Assembly: GCF_000011205.1 (NCBI RefSeq)
Contig: NC_003106.2
Location: 124,001-188,000, forward strand
DNA: 64,000 nt
Direction: 5' to 3'
Origin: Sulfurisphaera tokodaii str. 7
GTDB taxonomy: Archaea > Thermoproteota > Thermoprotei_A > Sulfolobales > Sulfolobaceae
Made by a program: the position numbers and the translations under genes. This document shows positions 56,143 through 63,663 of the stretch, in pieces. The notes beneath the pieces are model-generated. The model was not told the origin of the DNA and ran no database searches. It saw only the letters and a list, made by a program, of their open reading frames with translations. Position 1 is the first letter of the stretch; every line of letters begins with the position of its first letter.

Positions 56143-57415
56143 ACTTATATACCTCGTATTCCCAATCTGTTACTAAGCTTTCGAATTCTTCAACTTCAGC
56201 CATCTTTACTCTGATAAACTCCTCCACAATTTCTCTCCCTACTCTTTCAATCAGCCTTGTATCCTTCTTTAACTCATTAAGTGCTTCTCTCAAGTTTCTG
56301 GGAACATCCTCTATATCTTTTCTGAAATACGCGTTCTCGTTTACCGGTGAAGGAGGTTTTAGACCCCTCTCAATACCGTCAATTCCAGCTTCAATAAATG
56401 CCGATAATAGGAGGTAGGGGTTTGTTGTTGCATCTGGTACCCTATACTCTATCCTTCTATCTTGCATACTCATACCAGGATATGGTGTGGGTATTCTTAA
56501 CATTGCACTTTTGTTATTGTAACCATAAGTTATTTTTGTTGGTGCCCAAGATCCTGGGACCAGTCTTTTATAGGAGTTTACTGTAGGTGCCGCTATTGCT
56601 GTTAATGCTTTTGCATGTTCAATTATTCCAGCTATGAAATTATAAGCTAAATCACTTAAACCGTAATTATCGTTAGGATCGTAAAATAAATTTCTTCCAT
56701 CTTTCCATATACTAAAGTTAAGATGAAGCCCGGAACCAGCCATTTTGTTAAATGGTTTTGGCATAAAGTTTGCTTCAACGTTATATTTCGATGCAATCTG
56801 TCTTGCAATTTCTTTAAATAGAATTACTTCATCTGCACTTCTCATTGCATCTTTATGTTGTATGTCAAATTCATATTGCCCCGGACCGTATTCTTTTATA
56901 ACACGCAATGGAACTATTCCTACGCTTCCCGCAACCTTAGCTATTTCGGGTATTATCTGATTATTGTAATAAGCCCTTGAATCGAAGCATTTAGTATCAT
57001 CAAAAGGTTTTCTATCCTTAACTAGGTAAAATTCTATTTCGAATGAGGATTTAAACTCATATTCACTGTATTTTTCTAATATCTTTTTGAGAGTACTTCT
57101 GGGGTCATACATCCACGGTGAACTACCCTTATAAAGATAACATAATACTACGGCGGAAGGAGGAAAAATAGAAAGTGTGGATAAGTCTGGAGTTAGAAAT
57201 ACATCTTCATCTTGAGGACCAAATGTTCCGTAAGGGGAAATGTAATCCATTGGTGTGAAGCTCATCATTGCCATTGTTAGTCCTATTCCGGTTTTTACTA
57301 GATTGTCTACTTCATCGATGTATGCCCCTTTTGATCTTATTATTCCATCTAACCCTACCCATGTAAAGCGTAAAATTTCTACGTTATTCTTTCTTAGTAA
57401 TTCACTTACGCTCAT
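56135..57415 (-). CDS. Glutamine synthetase-like ligase
   Basis: 426 residues from the ATG at 57415; TATA-like GCTTATAATTTC lies about 25-30 bases upstream, and a longer frame to 57586 adds 57 unrelated residues. GS features: FTWVGLDGIIRSKGAYID near 15-32, FEIEFYLV near 130 (metal Glu), GPGQYEFDIQH, AGSGLHLNFSIW near 220 and the RIEYRVPD segment near 318. The true GlnA Tyr adenylation site is absent. Such proteins glutamylate amines (PuuA, FluG). Operon with the amidohydrolase. Confidence 0.85.
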   Translation of the reverse strand: MSVSELLRKNNVEILRFTWVGLDGIIRSKGAYIDEVDNLVKTGIGLTMAMMSFTPMDYISPYGTFGPQDEDVFLTPDLSTLSIFPPSAVVLCYLYKGSSPWMYDPRSTLKKILEKYSEYEFKSSFEIEFYLVKDRKPFDDTKCFDSRAYYNNQIIPEIAKVAGSVGIVPLRVIKEYGPGQYEFDIQHKDAMRSADEVILFKEIARQIASKYNVEANFMPKPFNKMAGSGLHLNFSIWKDGRNLFYDPNDNYGLSDLAYNFIAGIIEHAKALTAIAAPTVNSYKRLVPGSWAPTKITYGYNNKSAMLRIPTPYPGMSMQDRRIEYRVPDATTNPYLLLSAFIEAGIDGIERGLKPPSPVNENAYFRKDIEDVPRNLREALNELKKDTRLIERVGREIVEEFIRVKMAEVEEFESLVTDWEYEVYKYV

Positions 57416-57637
57416 ATTTTTAATAACTGTATGAGAAATTATAAGCAATGATGAAGTATAATACCTGATTGATGAAGAAGGTCTTGAGCTCTGATAAACC
57501 TTGGATACACTTAAAATCGGACTACTTAGTGCATTAGGTAGAGTTAAAGTATGTAAGAATAAACGTAGAATAATGTGTGACTTCACTATCTATAACTTGT
57601 CATAAAACTTATTTGTTCAAGTATCAAAAATTAAATA

Positions 57638-58252
57638 ATGAACGAGGAAATTAAGGGTATTGGAAAGCTGAAAATTGGAGCTTTGTTATTAACTCTTGCA
57701 GGGATAATACCACTTGCTGGAACCTTAACTAATTTAAGTATCTTCTTAGGGGTTTTAGCTGAGTCTAATCACAACGTTTCTCAATTTGATCATAAATTCG
57801 TAAAAGTAGAACCAATTGTCGTAGATATAGCAATAGGTATGATGGTATCAAGTGCTATCCTTGGCTTAATATCCATTATAATATTTAGAAGTGGTTTTGG
57901 GGCATTAAAGAAAATAGACTCCAGATTAGGAATAGGAAGTATTGGGGCATACTTGATATTTGCTTCTATAATTACATATTTTATTTCAAGTTCTAGTCAG
58001 ATGATTTACTATTCTTATGACAATATAATATTCTTATCAAGTGTTTTTATGCTTATAATTGGGGGCATACTCATAATTATAGGCTTCTATAGAGTGGGGG
58101 AGAAATACAGGGAAAACTTAGTAAGTTTAGGAAGTATATTGAGTATAATATTTCCTCTTATAGGTATAGCTTATCTTCTAGTTTATCTAGGTTTAAGAAG
58201 TATTGAGAAAAAGCTGAGGCATGAAGAGAATAAAGTAACTAAAGTTATATGA
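57638..58252 (+). CDS. Four-helix membrane protein (DUF973-like)
   Basis: 204 residues. GIGKLKIGALLLTLAGIIPL begins helix 1; helices follow at about 65-85, 105-125, 130-150 and 165-190, with AF-x-GALKKID between. The repeated GxxxL pattern and end GLRSIEKKL fit the archaeal family DUF973 as I remember it. Function unknown. It is divergent from the glutamine synthetase-like gene. Confidence 0.7.
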   Translation: MNEEIKGIGKLKIGALLLTLAGIIPLAGTLTNLSIFLGVLAESNHNVSQFDHKFVKVEPIVVDIAIGMMVSSAILGLISIIIFRSGFGALKKIDSRLGIGSIGAYLIFASIITYFISSSSQMIYYSYDNIIFLSSVFMLIIGGILIIIGFYRVGEKYRENLVSLGSILSIIFPLIGIAYLLVYLGLRSIEKKLRHEENKVTKVI

Positions 58253-58723
58253 ATGGGGTTAGAAAGCTTTTGTAAGAGTACTCAAGGAGTGAATTTCATT
58301 AACATTTTAAAAATCTCCTCTAGTACAAGAAATATTATAGATTATATACTAAAAATTTTTGAACAACAAATAGAATATTCAAAGGATCCTTTTTGAATAT
58401 AATTTATTTCATCATTGTGATATTAAATAATTAATTTGACATTTGGCATTTGTGAAAACCAGGAGGTCACCCACAGATTTAATAGATCTAATTACATACG
58501 ATCAATTATTATTTCAAAGAATATTATAATTCGTAAAAGAGACACAAACCACACTTTTTGAATAAGCAATTATTTTACTCTTATTATATTATTATCGCTA
58601 ATAAGATATTAAACAAAAATTAAAAAATTTTTAAATTAGTTTTCTTTTTATTTTTATGGAAATTATGAGGAGTGGAGTGTGAAGTTTATGTTCAATAAGA
58701 AAATAAACAGTTTAGAAGAATAA
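58253..58723. other. AT-rich interval without a supported gene
   Basis: About 470 bases with stops in all frames. No RNA, repeat or promoter that I can support, apart from possible promoter sequence for the toxin relic that follows. Confidence 0.5.
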
Positions 58724-58959
58724 GCGGAACATTTGCTAGATGAATTTGAAAGCGATAAATTGCTTATGCTTATTCTGGAAAAGGTATTACTCATAATCAA
58801 TAGTCCTTACAAATACGTCAGAGAGAAGCTGGAAAAGCATGTACTGAAACCCTATGTTCTTATGTAGAGGTTACTGGTGATATAAGGATACTTTACAGTA
58901 TTGATTCAATAAACTTTATTGTATTTATTTGGAAGATGGGATCTCATAAGAGGGTTTAA
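58724..58959 (+). pseudogene. Frameshifted RelE/ParE-like toxin gene
   Basis: The first frame gives EHLLDEFESDKLLMLILEKV and NSPYKYVREKLEKHVLKPYV up to a stop at 58867; after a one-base shift near 58860 the next frame gives YVEVTGDIRILYSIDSINFI and VFIWKMGSHKRV to TAA at 58959. Together they spell a RelE/ParE toxin: helices, then the R-I-L-Y-S-I-D strand and the terminal G-x-H-(K/R). There is no valid start and no intact antitoxin next to it. Confidence 0.65.
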
Positions 58960-59080
58960 GGTCCTTAGCCTTATTCTCAACAATTTCCTTAAGCTTAATT
59001 ATCTCCTCCTTGTCCAATTCAATATAATAGTATTCCCCCTCTTTCCCGGTCTTCATAATTATATAGTTTGTTACAAGCAT
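58925..59080 (-). CDS. Possible 51-residue charged protein
   Basis: ATG at 59080: MLVTNYIIMKTGKEGEYYYI, then ELDKEEIIKLKEIVENKAKD. Beta-hairpin then charged helix. It overlaps the 3' end of the toxin relic in antisense. The composition is protein-like, but no family or ribosome-binding site supports it strongly. Confidence 0.4.
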   Translation of the reverse strand: MLVTNYIIMKTGKEGEYYYIELDKEEIIKLKEIVENKAKDLKPSYEIPSSK

Positions 59081-59107
59081 TAATAAAGGATCCAGTAATT
59101 TCCCTCA

Positions 59108-59412
59108 TTGAATTTTGAAAAATTGCTTAAAAATAAAGATACTATGAGTTCTAAGGAGGAACCACATACCATGCCTAACAGACCTAAGTTTGCCAGCGTA
59201 GGACCATGGTTATGGGGGATAAGGATTCTGATAGACATTATGGCTTCAGCTTATTTGATAGTTTTAAGAGGAATAGAAGTGATTAAAAATATGTTATAGT
59301 CCTTGTTTTAAGCTATTATCTTAACGTTAAACCCATTGCTGGAAAGAAGTTTCAAACATTAAGAATATTCTACAATCACCTAAGGAGTAAACTGGCTAAA
59401 AAAGTATTGTAG
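59108..59412 (+). pseudogene. Broken gene, possibly transposase 3' end
   Basis: First frame includes RPKFASVGPWLWGIRILIDI and ends at TAG 59299; a one-base shift gives a second frame IVLVLSYYLNVKPIAGKKFQ and LRIFYNHLRSKLAKKVL to TAG 59412. The combination reads like the basic C-terminus of a transposase, but the family is not identified. The start region shares 18 bases with 63351-63368. Confidence 0.35.
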
Positions 59413-59615
59413 ATTATTCGTCTAAATAGTTAGAACAAGTTTAATTTACGTTGAACGTAATTATTTAAAGAAGAGGAAAAGTTTCTTTAATCTAAGTTCT
59501 AGATATAATACAACCTTGATTTAATTCTGAAGGGGCAATGCGATTAAATATGGAAAGGCAATCTTATAAGCTAGAACTTTACACGATATTAGTTTCAAGT
59601 AAACTGATCTAAAGG

Positions 59616-60789
59616 GTGATTAAGATTAGGAAAGAGATAATGGTTACCTCAGTCATAGGCTCAGTCGCATACCTTGAAGGAGCTATGATTACAGCAGCAA
59701 TCCCATATATCTCCTTACAACTTAACATAAGCGAATTATGTGCATCTCTATTACTTACACTTTTTGCGCTTGTATCCTCCTTCTTATTTATACCCTTCTA
59801 TTTAATTGAAGAAAAGAGGGGTATTAAGAAATTGCTTTTTTAGGTGCATTATTGTTCTCTTCCTCCGGTATATATTAATTCTTTTAACGAACTCTTTTTT
59901 AGTAGCCCTTACTTTAAGATCTTTACAAGGTCTAGGAGCTTCGATGATGTACCCAGCACAACTTGCTTACGCTTCTTCTTTGGAGGGGAGCGAAAGCAGA
60001 AATATTGGATTTAACTACTCAATGTTAGCATTAGCACATGTAATAGGAGTACCTTTAGGCTACATTCTAGGTAAGATTAGCTGGAAGTATTTGTTCCTTT
60101 TACCCTCATCAATAGTATTTACTTCTTTCTTTTTAACTTCACGTTTAAGAGATCTTAAAGGGAATTTCGGAAATCCTAAATCAGCAATAGGCCCAATGCT
60201 ATTATTTAACGGTATACTGGTTTCAATCTACTCCCTCTACGTTGGAGTGACGCTAACATTAGCTGGTATTTACTCGTTAAATAAATGGAAATTGGAGAAG
60301 AGATTCCTTAAACCCTTAATTTCTGGCTTTATGCACTCCCTCTCAAGATATGCTGTAGTAGAATTCCTAGTCTTAAGCTATACTGGCTTAAATCCACTTC
60401 TAGCTATAACGTTAACAATACTCTTCCCATTACCCATGGCAATCATATCTGCACCCCTCGGTAAAATCATTGGGAATAAGAGTAAGATTTTTGCTATCTC
60501 AGGTTTCTCAATTATGCTACTCAGCTGGTTATTACTTGTTAACAAGCTCTTAGGAACAATACTACTGGGAATTGGGACTGCTATTACTACAGCATCTAAC
60601 ACTGCTTATACTATGAAAAATTTAAGACTAAAAGATAGGGTTGTTGGCTCAGCAATGAAATCCTTGGAGGGAGTAGTAGGTATTTCTGTAGGACCTTCAA
60701 TTGCAATAGTATTATATCACTTTACGTTTGGTGTTGAACTAGCCATCTTCTTACTTAATCTAGTAGCCATAATGTTAATTATATTGTAA
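59616..60789 (+). pseudogene. MFS transporter broken by frameshifts
   Basis: The first 75 codons encode two helices (GSVAYLEGAMITAAIPYISL, then LLLTLFALVSSFLFIPFYLI) and end at TAG near 59843. Just beyond, LGALLFSSSGIY is readable after loss of one T from the T-run at 59835-59841, and after a second shift near 59868 the rest (LRSLQGLGASMMYPAQLAYA onwards, about nine helices) is intact to 60787. It was a 12-helix major facilitator exporter. Confidence 0.75.
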
Positions 60790-60899
60790 CTCATTTTTTA
60801 CAATCAGAATTACTTTATCGATGGATCTTAGGTTACTGTGATATATGCTAAGACCGTTTGGTTAAAGTAATCATAGGCTTCAGCAGTATAAAACCCCGA
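60790..60899. other. Short interval before the IS5-like relic
   Basis: About 110 bases between the transporter relic and the transposase relic. No gene seen; probably lost transposase sequence. Confidence 0.4.
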
Positions 60900-61175
60900 C
60901 TATGAGGACTTTAATAGGATCTCGTTAACTTTGAGGAAACGCTTTACCACAATATTTGTAGCTGCGAGTTCAATTGTCCCCCTATAAGACTCTTTATAGA
61001 GTACCATAACAATCAGCATCTTCAAGTAAGTCAAGGGGTCATATTCAGTGAACTTGAAACCCTCGAACTCTCTTCTGACCACCAGCTCTTTCAAGATCTC
61101 CTCCTCGCAATCCAAAAGATATTTACTCTTCCAACCCAATTGGGGGATTACGCTTTGGTAAATTTCGATGTCCAT
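60900..61175 (-). pseudogene. IS5-like transposase N-terminal relic
   Basis: 91 codons. FTEYDPLTYLKMLIVMVLYK and ESYRGTIELAATNIVVKRFL match the N-terminal (DUF772-like) domain of IS5/IS1182-type transposases; the DDE catalytic part is missing after residue 91. An inverted repeat GGGGGATTACGC/GCGTAATCCCCC surrounds the start codon. Confidence 0.6.
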
Positions 61176-61199
61176 TGTATAACCTAGGCGTAATCCCCC
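61142..61199. repeat. 12-bp inverted repeat around IS5-like relic start
   Basis: GGGGGATTACGC at 61142-61153 and GCGTAATCCCCC at 61188-61199 are perfect inverted copies 34 bases apart. One arm is inside the transposase reading frame, the other upstream, with the ATG (61175) in the loop. The layout matches the one at 535-594. Confidence 0.75.
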
Positions 61200-61574
61200 T
61201 TAAGTATTATCCAATTGGGTTCTGTAATTCTTGCTTTTACTATAAAAATTTGTTAATAAAGTAAATTACATTAATTACACATTGGACGCTCTCTCCTGGA
61301 GTAATGAGTTTGTATTCATCCGATATTTTGTTTGGTTAATTTTTAAAAAGTTTTTAAGGTTCCCTTAAACTGCAAGGATTTTCCTATAAATGCTATCCGT
61401 GAACAACTTTTCTCCTTTCTCCATTTCCTTTAATACTTCCAAATAATGTATAGGGTATAGATTTTTTAGCATCTCGAGATTCGATATATCTTTTATTGTT
61501 TATAAACTTATCTCTTTATATTGATACGATATAAGAGACATAGCATTAAAAGAGAGTTTTTCAATAATCGAAAC
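61200..61574. other. Interval with one tiny frame and promoter sequence
   Basis: A 35-codon minus-strand frame at 61365-61472 (MLKNLYPIHYLEVLKEMEKG, then EKLFTDSIYRKILAV) looks protein-like but short. Upstream of the regulator start at 61575 there are AT-rich elements and GATACGATATA near 61523, which resembles half of the 12-base palindrome found further right. Confidence 0.4.
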
Positions 61575-62093
61575 ATGAGTAAAAAATTCGAAACTTATGC
61601 GGAGGAGTTTTTCTCCACTCGCGAAAGAATTTTAATTACGTTATGTAAAGAGGACGGGATAACGGTTAGGGAATTAATAAATAGGTCAAAAATCAGTTCT
61701 TCAGCTTACCGTTCTCCTCTAGATTTCCTAATAAAGATAGGATTAGTTAAAATAGAGAAAGCAGGAGAGAAAAAGATGGTAGTTAAGCTAACTAATAACG
61801 GTAGAGAAGTTTGTAAAAAGCTCCAGGAACTTTATGAGATATTAAAAAATATGAAACCTATAGTAGAAATTTACCCTGGACTATCCTTACCTGTAGATGA
61901 GCTGGAGAAACTGGTTGATAAATACCTAATTATAGGAGGTACACCGCCAAGAATAATGGCAGTAGCAAACGACGACGAGGAAGCTAGGAACAAATTTTTA
62001 GACTTATCCGATAAAGCCGACCTTAATAGGGAGGCTGATTTTCCTAAGGCTATAATATTTCTAACAAGAGATATGTTGAAACTCTATTTATGA
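61575..62093 (+). CDS. Winged-helix transcription regulator
   Basis: 172 residues from the ATG at 61575; an upstream ATG at 61521 adds 18 basic residues outside the fold and is less likely. A winged helix spans about residues 15-80: RILITLCKEDGITVRELINR, SAYRSPLDFLIKIGLVK and the wing KKMVVKLTNNGREV. The C-terminal 90 residues form a separate domain without a recognised motif. It is convergent with the AbrB-like gene (10-base overlap). Probably part of an element-borne control cassette. Confidence 0.75.
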   Translation: MSKKFETYAEEFFSTRERILITLCKEDGITVRELINRSKISSSAYRSPLDFLIKIGLVKIEKAGEKKMVVKLTNNGREVCKKLQELYEILKNMKPIVEIYPGLSLPVDELEKLVDKYLIIGGTPPRIMAVANDDEEARNKFLDLSDKADLNREADFPKAIIFLTRDMLKLYL

Positions 62094-62365
62094 TTCAGTT
62101 CATCAATTTCTTTTTTTACTTCTTCTGGTAGCATGTTGTAAACGTTTTTCATTTCCTCCCAATTTAAGAGGTGATACCATTTAGCCTTCTTAGCTTTTAC
62201 CAGCAAATAGTCCCCGTTTTTTAATTCCAACTCCTTAGCCTTCTCTATGGGGACTGTTATCCTGTAAGTAATATACTCTTTCCCGTTTTTCTTGCTCTTA
62301 GTTACGGAAACTTTACTTACAAAAACTAACTCCTTTTCCAATTGTTTACTTTCCATGATTATCAC
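62084..62365 (-). CDS. AbrB-like DNA-binding protein
   Basis: 93 residues. SKVSVTKSKKNGKEYITYRI followed by VPIEKAKELELKNGDYLLVK (about 17-56) is the swapped-hairpin AbrB fold in the form common in Sulfolobales plasmids and viruses. A helical C-terminus follows (WEEMKNVYNMLPEEVKKEID). It is divergent from the winged-helix gene at 62419 with 53 bases between. Second possible ATG three codons downstream. Confidence 0.75.
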   Translation of the reverse strand: MIIMESKQLEKELVFVSKVSVTKSKKNGKEYITYRITVPIEKAKELELKNGDYLLVKAKKAKWYHLLNWEEMKNVYNMLPEEVKKEIDELNHK

Positions 62366-62418
62366 TTTCTGGTGAAAACTTATAAATCTTGTTATGAATA
62401 AAATGATTCTGGCAGAAA

Positions 62419-62700
62419 ATGTCTAAATGCAGTATCGAGATACTTGATGCAATACTAGTAGCAGTTTACGATGCTACCAACGGTTCATTATCAGCTCACA
62501 TCCCTTTAGAAGCAGTATTGAGGAGGTTTCCAGGGCATTTAAGAGGAGATGTAAGGAGGTGTATTAAAGAACTGATCAAAAGAGGACTAATTACATTACA
62601 CCCTACTAGAGGATCTACTACTTATCAATTAACTCAGAGAGGGTTAGAATGCTCAACTAAACTAATTAAAGGAGAGATCTCGTCAGTAGAAGAATGTTAA
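62419..62700 (+). CDS. Small winged-helix regulator with internal operator
   Basis: 93 residues. SIEILDAILVAVYDATNG, then HLRGDVRRCIKELIKRGLIT and a wing TTYQLTQRGLE form one winged helix. TATA-like ACTTATAAATC near 62379-62389 lies about 30 bases before the ATG, so transcription starts about at the ATG. The 12-base palindrome GTATCGAGATAC lies at 62432-62443, in codons 5-9, just after the expected transcription start, and again before the gene at 62766, suggesting self-control and control of that gene. Confidence 0.78.
   Translation: MSKCSIEILDAILVAVYDATNGSLSAHIPLEAVLRRFPGHLRGDVRRCIKELIKRGLITLHPTRGSTTYQLTQRGLECSTKLIKGEISSVEEC
62432..62443. promoter_or_regulatory. Palindromic operator candidate, copy 1
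   Basis: GTATCGAGATAC, arms GTATC/GATAC with a two-base centre. It is inside the 5' coding part of the winged-helix gene and about 13 bases after its presumed leaderless transcription start. Identical (as reverse complement) to 62751-62762. Confidence 0.6.
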
Positions 62701-62750
62701 TTGTCCCGATATTCGAGATAGAAAAATTTTTAAATAGGAACTAATATATC

Positions 62751-62762
62751 GTATCTCGATAC
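62751..62762. promoter_or_regulatory. Palindromic operator candidate, copy 2
   Basis: GTATCTCGATAC, the reverse complement of copy 1. It lies three bases before the ATG at 62766 and downstream of a TTTTTAAATA box (62728-62737), so it would cover the transcription start, the usual place for an archaeal repressor. Confidence 0.6.
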
Positions 62763-62765
62763 AAA

Positions 62766-63165
62766 ATGATTTCCACACAAATCCCCAAAAGTTATGTAAA
62801 AAGTGTTTCCGTTTTTTACACCAGTGTCGAGAACAATTTCATTCATTTGTAATTTATTCAAAATTACCTTAAATCCCTCTTCCTTTTAAACACTTTAATT
62901 ATACAATAAAAATTCAAATAGAGATTAAAATTGTAACGCCTTTTACTATCAGTAAAGAGATCCGACGATAAATTGAAACTAAATTTACACTTTATATAAT
63001 TTATATCAAATTAAAAATATTGTTGTCCACACTGGGAAATGGAGGAGGTTCGCTTTAGCCCACTATAGGTATGATAACCCCGCAGTAAATGGTTTAGCAA
63101 TCTTTGCCGGTTTTCTGCTTCTGCTAATCGCATATTACATTAATAATTTCTATTATTATTTCTAA
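62766..63165 (+). pseudogene. Small membrane protein gene interrupted by a MITE
   Basis: The left part (ISTQIPKSYVKSVSVFYT) and the right part (GKWRRFALAHYRYDNPAVNG, LAIFAGFLLLLIAYYINN, FYYYF) are in the same frame when 62823-63033 (211 bases) is removed. The restored product has about 62 residues with one C-terminal helix. A TATA box and operator-like palindrome precede the ATG. The function is unknown. Confidence 0.55.
62823..63033. mobile_element. MITE related to the IS6-like element
   Basis: About 211 bases without coding sequence. Left end AGTGTCGAGAACAATTTCAT and right end TTGTTGTCCACACT correspond to the terminal repeats of the IS6-like element at 38708-40348 (AGTGTGGACAACAATTTC), with a few changes on the left. 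It could be moved only by the transposase of a full element. No 8-bp duplication was found, so flank decay or an older event is likely. Confidence 0.75.
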
Positions 63166-63195
63166 TGAAATAATAATTATGTGAAGTTAAAAAAC

Positions 63196-63213
63196 AGAAA
63201 GATTTTTAAATAT
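63196..63213 (+). promoter_or_regulatory. Promoter of the C/D RNA candidate
   Basis: GAAAGATTTTTAAATATG: a BRE-like purine stretch followed by a TATA box TTTTTAAA (63203-63210). The start expected about 26 bases downstream of the box centre falls at 63232-63235, exactly where the stem of the RNA begins. Confidence 0.6.
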
Positions 63214-63234
63214 GTTTTTATAGAATTAGAAATC

Positions 63235-63313
63235 GGGGATGAGGGGATGATGAGCACGACACGAGTTGACCTATGATAGGGCATCGTTGCTCTGACCTGA
63301 CCCCCCCATCCCT
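63235..63313 (+). ncRNA. Candidate C/D box guide RNA with terminal stem
   Basis: The 5' arm GGGGATGAGGGG (63235-63246) pairs with CCCCCCATCCCT (63302-63313), 11 of 12 pairs counting one G-T. Directly inside lie a C box ATGATGA (63247-63253) and a D box CTGA (63297-63300, with a second CTGA at 63292). D' (TTGA, 63266) and C' (TGATAG, 63274) candidates lie between. C plus D beside a stem forms the K-turn bound by L7Ae. The first spacer, GCACGACACGAG, is complementary in part to a conserved small-subunit rRNA stretch as I remember it. Confidence 0.65.
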
Positions 63314-63663
63314 AATTTAATCTTATCCTCCTAACTATTAAGCTTTCTTCTCATTGAATTTTGAAAAACTGTATTGAATATACTAAATACGCAAGTGTTG
63401 GATCCCAGAGTAAAATGATGCGAGAGAGAAATTGAAATAACTCCCAGCTTAACGTTCAAAAATTAGCTTATTATTCTTTCGATGCTTTTTATATCGTCCT
63501 TAACCCACACGATTTTTAGAATAACACTATCACTCTGAAGTTTGAAAGTAGTGAGTCCAGCACTTTATCTAGTTGGAAGTAGACCTTTAGTGGCTTTGTA
63601 AAGTAGTTGATATTCTTTATCCTCTCATTTTTTCTTCAATGAATATAATAGTCTATATTAAGC
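63314..63663. other. Intergenic interval without a supported gene
   Basis: About 350 bases. Begins with T-rich sequence that could end the RNA transcript, and holds an 18-base repeat (63351-63368) shared with 59105-59122. No gene seen. Confidence 0.5.

Noticed and set aside
63235-63313. Reading the GGGGATG/CATCCCT hairpin as an intrinsic terminator
   Set aside because: A promoter lies directly upstream and both C and D boxes abut the stem, which fits a small RNA better; archaeal termination needs no such hairpin.
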